From Granulosicoccus sp. (GTDB lineage Bacteria; Pseudomonadota; Gammaproteobacteria; Granulosicoccales; Granulosicoccaceae): a DNA stretch of 53,322 nt. The position numbers and the translations under genes are program-made. Numbering within the stretch: position 1 is the stretch's first letter; the number at the start of each line of letters is the position of its first letter. The DNA lies in assembly GCA_023301795.1 (NCBI GenBank), contig JALZVU010000211.1:1-53322 (forward strand), in the 5' to 3' direction. Under the pieces are notes generated by a model that had not been told where the DNA came from, did no database searches, and was given only the letters and a program-made list of their open reading frames with translations. Shown here one piece after another: positions 8,183 through 17,468 of this stretch.

Positions 8183-9502
8183 TTATCTATCAACTTCAAG
8201 AAACAGAACGTCATCAGGTATTAAGGTGGTCCTTACACGCTCTTGCGCGGGTACGCCGTCTTCCAGATTAACTCGGATAAATCCTGGGTTGTCGTCCTGA
8301 ATACCTACCCACAGGTGGTTGTCAGGGCCCAAGGCTATGGTTGTCAAAATCTGACCTGCAGTGCCATCGATAGGCTCAGATACTTCGCCAGTCTCAAGGT
8401 TCAGTGATCGCAGATTACTGATGAGATTAAAGTCTTCATCAAAACCATCAAACGTAATGGCATATCCCAGCGTATCGTCGATAACTACAAGGTTAGTGTA
8501 GAAGCCGTTGTTATCGGCCTCGGTGCCATCATCGATCAGTAGAGCTGTCTCGAACGTGTCTGGGTCGATCGATTGAACACCGCCAGAGTAGGCATCCGTG
8601 GTGACCGCCTCATTGCCGAAAGAATTGCCCCTGCCAGCAACATATAAAAGGCCTGTGGCTTCGTTGTAATGTAGAGAGACTGGGTTGGCGACGTCTAGCT
8701 GAATACCTTGCAGTTCGCCCACACCTTGTCCTGTTTCTATTTCCATGTTGGTACAAACATCGATTACCGCTAAATAGCCGGTTTCTACAGGTGCAAAGCC
8801 GTCAAGGTTTTCCAGCAGCACGAACAATTTGTCGCCAACCAGTATGGCATCTGTCATATCACCAAAATCTACAGCGCCTTCATCCCCTGGGCGGTTGTAT
8901 GCTGCCAGACTGATCTCACCCATAATAAGCGCTTCGGTGGTCAGTGGTTCTGGGCTCGGATCAAGGACTAGTAACGAATCGCTGGAACGTCTGGTCAGAT
9001 AAGCAAAATCGTTATTAACGAATACCAGTGACTGCGGGTTGGTTGTACTGGGTTCATCGGTTAGCAGTGATAGCTGGTATTGCGCCGCCGAGGTATCGAT
9101 AGCGTCAAACTTGGTCAGGTTATCAATGTCGAAGCGTCCAATCTGGAAAATGCTTGTTCCATCAGTTGCCAGTCTATGGTCTGAATCAGTCGCTGGATAC
9201 GTTCCGTCCACGACATTACCGTCGGTTAGTGAGATGCGCTCGATTTGTGCAGACTCACGCATCGGGCCACGGGTGAATACGTAGCTGTAGCTAGTAGCAC
9301 CATCGCCGGAAGCAGCAGCATCCGGTGTTTGTGTGTCCGGAGGAATCCCTGTTTCGCAAAAGGCTGGAGTAGGGGCTTGTGCGATGGGCGACAGACCAGT
9401 GTCCTCATCATTATCATTGCTTGAGCTACACGCACCAAGCAGGGTTAGCGTACTGGCAAAAGCCAGCGTGGTGTAAGCACGTCTATTGTTAATATGATTC
9501 AT
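8183..9502 (-). CDS. Beta-propeller-like lipoprotein in the cobalamin operon; BtuG-like candidate
   Basis: A 439-aa lipoprotein: signal peptide with lipobox LLGAC (Cys25), followed by SSS, which favours the outer membrane. After a low-complexity linker (about 26-65) come repeated strands of about 45-60 residues with short motifs such as IERISLTDGNV, YLAVIDVCTNMEI, GGVQSIDPDTFET, LRSLNLETGEV and FIRVNLEDG, spaced like blades of a six- or seven-bladed propeller. It sits between the BtuB-like receptor and the BtuC-like permease under one riboswitch. In Bacteroides, BtuG is a propeller lipoprotein that captures B12 on the cell surface above BtuB; an analogous role here is inference, and no family name can be assigned from reading alone. 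Confidence 0.75.
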   Translation of the reverse strand: MNHINNRRAYTTLAFASTLTLLGACSSSNDNDEDTGLSPIAQAPTPAFCETGIPPDTQTPDAAASGDGATSYSYVFTRGPMRESAQIERISLTDGNVVDGTYPATDSDHRLATDGTSIFQIGRFDIDNLTKFDAIDTSAAQYQLSLLTDEPSTTNPQSLVFVNNDFAYLTRRSSDSLLVLDPSPEPLTTEALIMGEISLAAYNRPGDEGAVDFGDMTDAILVGDKLFVLLENLDGFAPVETGYLAVIDVCTNMEIETGQGVGELQGIQLDVANPVSLHYNEATGLLYVAGRGNSFGNEAVTTDAYSGGVQSIDPDTFETALLIDDGTEADNNGFYTNLVVIDDTLGYAITFDGFDEDFNLISNLRSLNLETGEVSEPIDGTAGQILTTIALGPDNHLWVGIQDDNPGFIRVNLEDGVPAQERVRTTLIPDDVLFLEVDR

Positions 9503-9551
9503 AGTGATTTTTAATAGGTTCTATTTTTAGAGAATAACTGCTGGAAGGAAA

Positions 9552-11591
9552 TTAGAATTCGTGAGTTACAGAGATAAAGAAACTTCTACCTGGCTTTGCG
9601 AAACCATTGAATTCTTCAACGAAATCGTCACCGATATTCTGAACGTTGCCGCTCAGTTGCCAACGTTTGTGCTGCCACGTGAATCCCACTGAATGCAGTG
9701 AGGTATTCTCTGCAGGTCGAATGTTTGCGCTGTCGAAGAACCGGTCTCGTGTGGCAGTCCATTCATACCAATAGGCAATGCTGGAAGGTTGATACTGCAC
9801 TCGTACGAAAGCTGTGCGTTTCGCCTGGCCAGGTAGCGTTTTGTTTCGAAAGGCACCAAAGCTTCCCAGGTTTCGAGGATTCTGGAAAGTGGCGTTGGCA
9901 CTGAACTGCCACACAGCCGACGGTGTCCATGCAGCTTCTAATTCCAGACCTGACACTCGTGCTTTGCCCAGATTTTGTGGTCTGCCAATGCCTCGAGCAT
10001 CGAATGTTGTCGCGATGAGTTCATCTCGTTGATTGTAAAAAACAGTAGCATCAAGCTTGATAGTTTCCAACGCGTACTGAAGGCCGATATCTGTATTGAT
10101 TCCTTCTTCAGGCACCAGATCAGAGTTGCCTTCGATAAGTCCTACCGAGCCGAAAAGCTCACCAAACGAGGGTTCACGAAAATAATTGCCCACATTTGTT
10201 GTCACCGTCAGTTGGTCGGTAGCGTAGAGGGCAGCGCCCAGTTGTACACCAAAGTCATTCTCATCAGTTGTCGGTAAGTTGGCCGAGTCTTCCGGAGAGG
10301 TTGATCTGCGTGTTTGGCGACTCTGTTGCCATCGCACCGCTGGGGTTAGCATCCATCGATCTTTATCGTCCAGGATGGCCAGGTGTGCGGTGGCAAGGAA
10401 TCGTTGTCGCTGTGCTTTGAAGTCGTCAACGCGGTTGAACACATCTTGTTGATCGATAGTTTCATCGCGAAGATCCAGCGAAAATCCGGCAGTGCCAGCA
10501 CTGATAAATCGCTCCCAGTAGCTCTTCGCACCCAATGTGCGAATATCTGAATCAATAAGCTGACGGCCTAGTCCAATCTGGCTAAACCTGTCATCGAAAA
10601 GATTGTCAGTCTGATGCCAATATAGTGAGTGCCGAGTATTCCAGTTTCGCCATTCATCAATAGTGTGGGACAGTTGTAGCTGTGATCTAGTGGTGTCGAA
10701 CCGCGCGTTGTTGCCGAGCGTGTTATTTCTGTCGGGTACGGCCAGATCGCGTTCGGTAACCTGGAAAAGGATATCGGTTTTTGTCAGTTCTGAAGCCTTG
10801 TAGCCGCCTTTAAGCAGCAACGCTGAGCGTATTACATCGTTATTACGTCTATTTTCCGTCCGGTCGTCGCTGGTATTCAGACTGGTGCCGTTGTCGCTGA
10901 GAAAAGGAAAGTCATTGTCACTTTGCTGATGGCTCAGTGATGCAGTCCAGTCCAGGTTGTCGCGTCTGCCAAAGTGTGCGGCCGACACGGAAGCCTGGCC
11001 AAAGCTTCCCAAACCCAGCCTTAGCCGTGTGCTGCTAGTGTCACGGGTGTTTTCTCTGAGGGTGTTGAGATTAACCGCACCGCCTATGCCTGCATGCCCC
11101 AATTGCAGTGGGGTGCTGCCGCGATACAGATCAACGGATGACAGGTTGAGGATTTCGAGTGTGGATAAATCCACCACAGGCTCCCCGCCACTGTTGATAA
11201 GAATGCCATCGAGATAGACGGCCGTTTGCGCCGCGGACGATGCTCTTACGGTTATGCTTGAAAAAGTACCAAAGCCACCAGATTGGCGTTGCTGGACACC
11301 CGTGGTATTGCTCAGAATGTTCCCAAGCTGAGAACCGGGTTGCTCCAGGCGCAAGTAGGGGATACGCGTGTGACTACCGGTATGCTCGTCGGCGACCACG
11401 TCGCCCGTTTGTGTGACGCCTTCATCGTCCTTACCAGCAGTAATTTGCAGTTGCTCCAGCGTGGTGGTGGTGGGCTGGCTTGGTCTGGAATTTTCAGTTG
11501 ATGTGTCTTGGGCGACACTCTGGGTGGCTAACAAGATTAAAGTAGGTGCAACGACTAACACGAGCCCAGGGTTACGCAGCCAATTGCTCAT
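9552..11591 (-). CDS. btuB: TonB-dependent outer-membrane cobalamin receptor (BtuB-like)
   Basis: About 679 aa from the ATG at 11589-11591. The frame is open to 11717, but the extra 42 codons precede a normal signal peptide (MSNWLRNPGLVLVVAPTLIL...SVAQ). A TonB-box-like LEQLQITAG follows, then the plug (about 75-175) with LGNILSNTTGVQQRQSGGFG, ITVRASSAAQTAVYLDGI and the VDLYRGSTP...GIGGAVNLNT motif. The rest is a 22-strand barrel ending in ISVTHEF with terminal Phe. The upstream cobalamin riboswitch makes a corrinoid substrate very likely. The start has no strong Shine-Dalgarno, so translation may depend on upstream events (see the 36-codon ORF). Confidence 0.92.
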   Translation of the reverse strand: MSNWLRNPGLVLVVAPTLILLATQSVAQDTSTENSRPSQPTTTTLEQLQITAGKDDEGVTQTGDVVADEHTGSHTRIPYLRLEQPGSQLGNILSNTTGVQQRQSGGFGTFSSITVRASSAAQTAVYLDGILINSGGEPVVDLSTLEILNLSSVDLYRGSTPLQLGHAGIGGAVNLNTLRENTRDTSSTRLRLGLGSFGQASVSAAHFGRRDNLDWTASLSHQQSDNDFPFLSDNGTSLNTSDDRTENRRNNDVIRSALLLKGGYKASELTKTDILFQVTERDLAVPDRNNTLGNNARFDTTRSQLQLSHTIDEWRNWNTRHSLYWHQTDNLFDDRFSQIGLGRQLIDSDIRTLGAKSYWERFISAGTAGFSLDLRDETIDQQDVFNRVDDFKAQRQRFLATAHLAILDDKDRWMLTPAVRWQQSRQTRRSTSPEDSANLPTTDENDFGVQLGAALYATDQLTVTTNVGNYFREPSFGELFGSVGLIEGNSDLVPEEGINTDIGLQYALETIKLDATVFYNQRDELIATTFDARGIGRPQNLGKARVSGLELEAAWTPSAVWQFSANATFQNPRNLGSFGAFRNKTLPGQAKRTAFVRVQYQPSSIAYWYEWTATRDRFFDSANIRPAENTSLHSVGFTWQHKRWQLSGNVQNIGDDFVEEFNGFAKPGRSFFISVTHEF

Positions 11592-11685
11592 AGGCAGGGG
11601 CAGGTGATGTCTGCAGACGCCCGAAAGAGAAAAACGAACACGGCTATAGTGCCGGTATACACCGAAGAGCATTGACGCAGAAAAT

Positions 11686-11796
11686 CTAAAACAGGAACGC
11701 ACCCCGCGCCACCTCAAGGTTAAGCGTGACGAGGAATCGATTAGGGTGCAGGAGGGCGTGTGCGTCGTATTGGAAATCGAGCGACGCCAGGCTCAT
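11686..11796 (-). CDS. Small ORF (36 aa) between the cobalamin riboswitch and btuB
   Basis: An ATG at 11794-11796 opens a 36-codon frame (begins MSLASLDFQYDAHALL, ends ARGAFLF) closed by TAG at 11686-11688. It is preceded by a full GGAGGT at the ideal seven-base spacing, the best ribosome site in this part of the window, whereas btuB 95 bases downstream has almost none. The reading frame is different from btuB's. It could be a translated leader controlled by the riboswitch, or a small protein of the uptake system. I recognise no family; it may also be a fortuitous frame within the expression platform. Confidence 0.45.
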   Translation of the reverse strand: MSLASLDFQYDAHALLHPNRFLVTLNLEVARGAFLF

Positions 11797-11803
11797 CACA
11801 CAC

Positions 11804-11809
11804 ACCTCC
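11804..11809 (-). promoter_or_regulatory. Strong Shine-Dalgarno for the 36-codon leader ORF
   Basis: GGAGGT on the minus strand, seven bases before the ATG at 11796. The stretch CTGGAGG containing it (11805-11811) is perfectly complementary to CCTCCAG inside the riboswitch region (11939-11945), so ligand-dependent masking of this site is possible. Confidence 0.5.
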
Positions 11810-11834
11810 AGACCCCTCGTCCAGCTGTGGATTT

Positions 11835-12050
11835 TTTCGCAGGGCAGGTCTCCTGGCTTATAGCGTGACAATCTGAACGTTCTCGGTCGAGAATGAACGT
11901 GTTGTCCTGAAACGCCCTTCCCGAGCCAAGGTGTTGTCCTGGAGGCTCAGTGGTTACGCGTTACAGATTCACTACTTACAGTTGCGGGGGCAGCCAAGGT
12001 GTTGAACCTTGTTCCCTTTTCATCTTTTCAGAACCTTGCAAGCTCCAGAG
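11835..12050 (-). promoter_or_regulatory. Cobalamin riboswitch upstream of btuB
   Basis: Read on the minus strand, it contains the conserved core in order: an AAAAGGGAAC segment, GCTGCCCCCGCAACTGTAAG (about 11973-11992), variable stems, and the B12 box AGCCAGGAGACCTGCC (about 11843-11858). These are the signature blocks of the AdoCbl riboswitch class. It lies about 250 bases before the BtuB-like receptor start and should repress the operon when cobalamin is plentiful. No clear intrinsic terminator follows, so control is probably at translation. Exact 5' and 3' limits are approximate. Confidence 0.95.
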
Positions 12051-12260
12051 GATACACCCTTTGAGGCTATGTAACCTCCACAAGCTGCAATTTGTTCCGG
12101 CTCAGAGGGATAGGCACGATTGTCGAAAGGCAATCAAGTGGTTACTCCATTTATGAAAAGCACTGTGCGCGGCACTTTATCTGCAGCGTCCATCAGCAGA
12201 ACATTTCGTCGGCGCAGCCATATAGTGGCAAAGCCTCTCTCAACTGGGCAGTACAGTTTC

Positions 12261-13265
12261 ATGATAGACATCAAAGACTCCACGATATTGGTCACTGGCG
12301 GCACAGGATCGTTCGGCCATGCGTTTGTCCGACATGCTCTTGATTGCCATCAACCACGAAAAATCATTGTGTACTCGCGCGACGAGATGAAACAGTGGGA
12401 GATGGCCAAAACGTTCGGGCAGGACCCACGCATTCGGTTTTTTATCGGTGACGTGCGTGACAAGGAAAGGCTGTATCGCGCTTTGAGTGGCGTGGATTAT
12501 GTGGTGCATGCGGCGGCTATGAAAATAGTGCCCTCGGCTGAGTACAACCCGTTTGAATGTATCAAAACCAACATTGATGGCGCAATGAATGTAATCGACG
12601 CTGCTATTGATCGGAACGTGAAAAAGGTGGTGGCACTGTCTACCGACAAAGCCAGCAGCCCTTCTAATTTGTATGGCGCAACTAAACTGGCTTCCGATAA
12701 GTTGTTTGTAGCAGGCAATGCCTACAGTGGCGCAACCAGCACCTGCTTCTCTGTAGTGCGCTATGGCAACGTGATGGGTTCTCGAGGTTCTGTTATTCCG
12801 TTTTTCAGTGGACTACGTGACAAGGGTGTTGTGCCTATTACCGACAAACGAATGACTCGCTTCATGATTACGCTTGAGCAGGGCATTGAGGCTGTATGGA
12901 AAGCATTTGACGATATGGTAGGTGGTGAAATATACGTTCGCAAGATACCGTCAATGACCATTACAGACGTTGCTGAAGCCGTTGTACCAGGTGCACGCCA
13001 CGAGTACATCGGAATTCGCCCTGGAGAAAAACTGCATGAGCAGATGATTAGCTCAGAGGACTCCTACACGACCTATGAATACGATGATTACTATAAGATT
13101 TTGCCCGCCATTAACCACTGGGGGGATGATCCATTACGTATCAAGGATGGCGTCAAGGTCCGTGAGGGCTTCGAATACACCAGTGATCGCAACAGGCAAT
13201 GGATGAGTGCCGAAGATCTGCGTGCCTGGATGGGTGGCGAAACAGCACTTCAAAAGGTCGCCTGA
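12261..13265 (+). CDS. pseB: UDP-N-acetylglucosamine 4,6-dehydratase (inverting), PseB
   Basis: A 334-aa protein from the ATG at 12261; the frame is open from 12120, but the family starts at MIDIKDSTILVTGGTGSFG. Short-chain dehydrogenase with the NAD(P)-binding GGTGSFG motif (about 13-19), VDYVVHAAAMKIVPSAEYNP, STDKASSPSNLYGATKLASDK with the YxxxK pair, and a sequence closely matching FlaA1/PseB. It catalyses 4,6-dehydration with C5 inversion, the first step to CMP-pseudaminic acid. pseC follows after one base, so both are one operon. An alternative capsule-type role (FnlA/WbjB-like) is less likely because pseC, pseF and pseI are nearby. Confidence 0.94.
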   Translation: MIDIKDSTILVTGGTGSFGHAFVRHALDCHQPRKIIVYSRDEMKQWEMAKTFGQDPRIRFFIGDVRDKERLYRALSGVDYVVHAAAMKIVPSAEYNPFECIKTNIDGAMNVIDAAIDRNVKKVVALSTDKASSPSNLYGATKLASDKLFVAGNAYSGATSTCFSVVRYGNVMGSRGSVIPFFSGLRDKGVVPITDKRMTRFMITLEQGIEAVWKAFDDMVGGEIYVRKIPSMTITDVAEAVVPGARHEYIGIRPGEKLHEQMISSEDSYTTYEYDDYYKILPAINHWGDDPLRIKDGVKVREGFEYTSDRNRQWMSAEDLRAWMGGETALQKVA

Positions 13266-13266
13266 T

Positions 13267-14466
13267 ATGAACTCGGGTAGACTCCCTTATGGACGACAGG
13301 ATATCAATCAGGATGACGTTGATGCTGTGCGTCGAGTACTTGAGTCTGACCTGATTACTCAAGGTCCGGTTGTTGTCCAGTTTGAAAACGCACTGGCACA
13401 GTATTGTGGTTCTGATTTTGCGATAGCGGTTAACAGCGCTACCTCTGCACTGCACATCGCTTGCATGGCCTTGGGTGTAGGTCAAGGTGATACTGTGTGG
13501 ACCGTTCCCAATACCTTTGTTGCCAGTGCAAACTGTGCGCGCTATTGTCTGGCTGATGTGGACTTTGTCGATATTGATCCTAAAACCTACACAATGTGTC
13601 CGGATGCTCTTGCTAGTAAGTTAGAGCAAGCCAAAACCACCGGAACCGCTTTACCATCAGTGGTTATCGTTGTGCATTTTGCGGGGCAGGCTTGCGATAT
13701 GCGTGTAATCGCTCAACTGGCTGAGCGCTTTAACTTCAAGTTGATTGAAGATGCTTCACATGCTGTGGGTGCTCGTTACGAGAACAAACCGGTGGGCAAC
13801 TGTCAATACAGCGATATCACCGTATTCAGTTTTCATCCCGTGAAGATCGTGACATCGGGTGAGGGCGGTATGGCAACGACCAACAACAAGGCCTTAGCGG
13901 AAAAAATGCGACTTCATCGTAGTCATGGCGTATTTCGCCCAGAACCCGGTAGTGGCAGGGTAGATGACGAGCCGTGGATCTATGAGCAGTCAAGTCTGGG
14001 CTACAACTATCGAATGACTGATATTCATGCAGCGCTAGGACTTAGTCAGTTACAACGCTTGGACGAATTTGTCGAACGACGTCATCAGCTGGCTGATCGT
14101 TATGTGAGCAAGCTGGATCACCTGCCTTTTGTGCTGCCCTATCAATCAGCAAATTCCTACTCGGCCTTGCACTTGTACCCTGTGCTGGTACCTGCAAGTG
14201 AGCAACAGGCCTCTGTTCGTCGAGATTTGTTTGATTATATGCAGAGCCAGGATATCGGTGTGAACGTTCATTACATACCTGTGCACACGCAACCCTACTA
14301 CCAGCAACTCGGATTCAGGCAAGGTGATTTTCCTGCGTCCGAACACTACTATCAGCGTACTATCAGCTTGCCCCTGTTTAGCAGGATGACTGATGCTGAA
14401 CAGGATAGGGTCGTAAACTGTCTAGAAGTGTTTGCACATTCGCTAGGTGTGCGCTTCGCCGCTTGA
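13267..14466 (+). CDS. pseC: UDP-4-amino-4,6-dideoxy-N-acetyl-beta-L-altrosamine transaminase, PseC
   Basis: A 399-aa PLP-dependent DegT/DnrJ/EryC1 aminotransferase. The start is the ATG at 13267, one base after the pseB stop, giving MNSGRLPYGRQDINQDD as in the family. It shows the cofactor-binding region NSATSALHIACMALG, EDASHAVGARYENKPVG, and the Schiff-base lysine in FSFHPVKIVTSGEGG. PseC transfers an amino group to the 4-keto sugar made by PseB, the second step toward pseudaminic acid. It acts in the cytoplasm with the products of pseH, pseI and pseF further along. Confidence 0.94.
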   Translation: MNSGRLPYGRQDINQDDVDAVRRVLESDLITQGPVVVQFENALAQYCGSDFAIAVNSATSALHIACMALGVGQGDTVWTVPNTFVASANCARYCLADVDFVDIDPKTYTMCPDALASKLEQAKTTGTALPSVVIVVHFAGQACDMRVIAQLAERFNFKLIEDASHAVGARYENKPVGNCQYSDITVFSFHPVKIVTSGEGGMATTNNKALAEKMRLHRSHGVFRPEPGSGRVDDEPWIYEQSSLGYNYRMTDIHAALGLSQLQRLDEFVERRHQLADRYVSKLDHLPFVLPYQSANSYSALHLYPVLVPASEQQASVRRDLFDYMQSQDIGVNVHYIPVHTQPYYQQLGFRQGDFPASEHYYQRTISLPLFSRMTDAEQDRVVNCLEVFAHSLGVRFAA

Positions 14467-14756
14467 CCCGAGGGCGAACCTCTGTAGCGTTCACGTTGCT
14501 AAGACAAGACAACCTTGTTGTTTGCAATAGCGAGTGCCGATTTTCGTCTGTTTGAACGTCGTGTTTGGCACTGAGAGATCGAACAAGCATAGGCCCAAAT
14601 CAGGGCTGATCTTACGCATGCCCGTGTAGGGTCATATTCAATAAAATTAAATCAGGGATTGCCCGTCAACATACGTGAACTTTGCTGTCGCACATAGTAG
14701 CTGCCATTTATGTGGCAACCGTTTGAGCTCAGTATCCATTGCTCAGTGGCCTGTCC
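14467..14756 (+). other. Convergent intergenic stretch, nothing supported
   Basis: This 290-bp stretch lies between the ends of pseC (plus) and the maf gene (minus). It has only short inverted repeats (for example TGCCA/TGGCA near 14702-14717) and no convincing terminator, RNA or gene. Confidence 0.5.
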
Positions 14757-17273
14757 CTATGCTGCTTGTTCAGAGCTATCGCCCATAATCGCTTGCATCG
14801 CTCCATCAATTTTTCCCACATAGACCGGGTCGTTTTCCTGAATATTAGCCATCTCACTTCCTGGCATGAGTTCTGTGAGAAGAAGTCGCGCCTTTTTGTT
14901 GGTTGGATATAATTCAGTATACGATTCGAGCAGTTGAATGGAAAATTCGGTTTGACCGCAAAGATGGAGCAATTTTGCGTAGCTGACTATGTAGGATGGG
15001 AGCATCTCGCACAACATGCCTAGGGTTGTTGTGGCTGACTGATGGTCTCCAGCATCGATATAGGCGCTGGTCATTCGGACTAGGCAGTCTTCTATCAAGC
15101 GCTGCATTGACGCTAGAGACTCAGCTTCGTCCGCCAGCTGATTGCTACACGTATCAATGGCTAGCTGAAAAAAGGAAAGAGCGGAAGCTGAATCTTCTTC
15201 AAGTTCGGATACCAGTCCCGCTGTGTAGTGTCTCAGGGCTGAATAGGGCCACTCATTTTCATGCAGTTTCGATTCAATGGCCTGTAGTTCATTAAGGCTT
15301 TTGCTCTCACGCAAGAAAATCAGTGAACGCATGACGGTGTCGATATTGGAATTGTGCTGAGATAAATTGTCCGCAACTAACGTGTCAGGCTGATTCAGTG
15401 TCGACCTGAACTTACCGACAGCGCGTTGTACCCAGGCTCGATCCTCTGGTTTGACGTGTTGCCAGTATTGCTGCTTCCAGCGTAATATTCGGCCGGCTGT
15501 CTTGTCATCACGCCAGCGCTTTGCCAGCTCACGTATTTCAACGTCGCTGCTATGCTCATCTCGCCTAAGTTGAATTCTGGGAAGAAGTTTGTCGATGTGA
15601 TCTATCAAGGACTGTGCACCATCGCCTATCAAATCATAGTAGTGCTGTCCCCAGTCGATTAACTCCTCTGATGTCATGGCATCAAATTCGATGGGACCTG
15701 ATGTTTTGGCAAAATCAACACCATTATTATGAAGAATAGCGGTGAGGTAGGTCGTGAAGTCGTTTTGAATGTCTTTGCGTAAGCGCGTAAGTTTGTTTGA
15801 GTGCTTACGCTGTTTTTCAATAGTATCGGACTTGTGCATGCCAACAACATGTGTCTTGGCCTCTTCAGCAAGTGTATGCATTTTTGTGAATGCATGTCGT
15901 GCAGTCTTGATCTCTTTCTCTAACGCGTGCAGGTCCGCGAGCGATGAGCTCGGTTCTGTTGGCTGTAAGAATTGTGAAAAATCAGGTTTATCTGCTGATA
16001 AATCAATGCTCTTATAGTCAACAAAGGGTATCGACTGGCAACGAGTGGCTTCATAGCTAATGTTGTACAGAACGGGCTCAACGCGATTCACCATTGCTCC
16101 GATGGCATCCAGTGCCAAAGCCCAACTTTTGAGGCTGACTGAGGTGCCAGCTAAGCGACCACTGTAAGTCTCCACTTGTGCGTTACACAAAGAAGGCATT
16201 TGCTGAATCATCTGCTCGGGTGAGTCATTCGCATGAGTGGAAGCAGACTGTGAATAACACATATCGACCCCTGTCATCAGGATCTTTGAAAACCCCAGAT
16301 TGGCGGCAACGTGAACGGCAACATGGCTTACAGTTGGGCCAGATGATCTCACCATACCTGCGGTCTGTTTATTGGTATGCCACGGTAGTCGTTTCCCGAG
16401 GTAAAACGTCGGGCCTTGCCATTGCTGCACTAGCTCTGCTGCCACATGATAGTTGTACACAAGCGGTATGTCGGTCCACAAAATACCTGTTTTACAGAGT
16501 TCGTAGGACAGCGTCTGTGGATCAACAGATATAAGAAGATCAGGTTTTAATTCGTGCTTCTGGAGCTTGTTAGCAATTCTGGACACGGCAAGAACAAATA
16601 AGTTATCACGATTCTCCTTTATCCAGTCAAGATGAAGGTCAAGGGAAGGGCCGCCACCCAGAACCACTGCTACCTTGTTTTTACCAAAATCAAGATTACC
16701 TTTCAGTGCAACCTGGTTATCTGCAGCGTTTTTAAATTGCAGTTTGGTGAATGTTTCTCGACTCAACGTGATTGAAATGTCAGCAACACGTTCTTCAATC
16801 GATTTTTTTGTAGCCTGGAGGATGGGCATGTAGATACGAGAGTAATCAACCGTTGAACAATATGATTCAATAATCTCAACGCTTCCGCCCAGTATCCAGG
16901 GCTTATCTGATCCATCAAATACTTGTTCCACCCAACTGCTGTGGCTATGCAGGCTAAGCGGAATCCCGTTGCTGGAGAGATCTGCTTCATGAGTTGCCAA
17001 CAACCCTCGGTATTCAGCTGCAACGAGTGGATAGACGTCGTCGTGTTCTATGACCACAACCCGTGCGCCACGCCCTGTTACATGTTTTTTCAGGTAGGGG
17101 AGGAATAGACCGGAGTCGCTGCCGATGACGATGTACAGCACGTTGCTTTTGCAAAAATCAATGTCAATAATGCTATCGAGAAAAGATGCTGATGGCATGT
17201 TGGAAAAATTTGTACGATTGATTTCCTCAATGAACTTTTCGTCCCATTGATTGATGCTAAAACTGTAAGTCAA
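14757..17273 (-). CDS. Maf (motility-associated factor) glycosyltransferase, DUF115 family, with C-terminal TPR-like region
   Basis: An 838-aa protein starting at TTG (17271-17273) behind a GGGGA. The central DUF115/MAF_flag10 domain (about residues 195-430) has VAVVLGGGPSLDLHLDWI, PDLLISVDPQTLSYEL, SSGPTVSHVAVHVAANLGFSKILMTGVDMCY and the ETYSGRLAGTS segment, typical of Maf proteins that transfer pseudaminic or legionaminic acid onto flagellin Ser/Thr. An N-terminal Rossmann-like part (about 45-115) and a C-terminal helical, TPR-like tail (about 670-810) flank it. Located between pseBC and pseF/H/I, it is the likely user of CMP-pseudaminic acid. The flagellin gene itself is outside the window. 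Confidence 0.87.
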   Translation of the reverse strand: MTYSFSINQWDEKFIEEINRTNFSNMPSASFLDSIIDIDFCKSNVLYIVIGSDSGLFLPYLKKHVTGRGARVVVIEHDDVYPLVAAEYRGLLATHEADLSSNGIPLSLHSHSSWVEQVFDGSDKPWILGGSVEIIESYCSTVDYSRIYMPILQATKKSIEERVADISITLSRETFTKLQFKNAADNQVALKGNLDFGKNKVAVVLGGGPSLDLHLDWIKENRDNLFVLAVSRIANKLQKHELKPDLLISVDPQTLSYELCKTGILWTDIPLVYNYHVAAELVQQWQGPTFYLGKRLPWHTNKQTAGMVRSSGPTVSHVAVHVAANLGFSKILMTGVDMCYSQSASTHANDSPEQMIQQMPSLCNAQVETYSGRLAGTSVSLKSWALALDAIGAMVNRVEPVLYNISYEATRCQSIPFVDYKSIDLSADKPDFSQFLQPTEPSSSLADLHALEKEIKTARHAFTKMHTLAEEAKTHVVGMHKSDTIEKQRKHSNKLTRLRKDIQNDFTTYLTAILHNNGVDFAKTSGPIEFDAMTSEELIDWGQHYYDLIGDGAQSLIDHIDKLLPRIQLRRDEHSSDVEIRELAKRWRDDKTAGRILRWKQQYWQHVKPEDRAWVQRAVGKFRSTLNQPDTLVADNLSQHNSNIDTVMRSLIFLRESKSLNELQAIESKLHENEWPYSALRHYTAGLVSELEEDSASALSFFQLAIDTCSNQLADEAESLASMQRLIEDCLVRMTSAYIDAGDHQSATTTLGMLCEMLPSYIVSYAKLLHLCGQTEFSIQLLESYTELYPTNKKARLLLTELMPGSEMANIQENDPVYVGKIDGAMQAIMGDSSEQAA

Positions 17274-17468
17274 GTTCGTCCCCGGAAGTGCTTGGCGTAA
17301 GACGTAATATTCAATTAACCTGCCATTCCCGAATGGGCAGTGTTCATGTGTGTTAACTCGTCGCTAGCGTAACTCCTTAGTGGGCCAGCGGCCCTGAACA
17401 AGGTCTCCCGAGTAACCTCCTACTCGAAGGTCGGCAATCGTGTGCGACATTGGCTAAATCGTACAATA

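Noticed and set aside
11592-11717. N-terminal extension of the BtuB-like receptor
   Set aside because: It precedes a complete signal peptide and overlaps the small ORF in another frame; start at 11591 is preferred.
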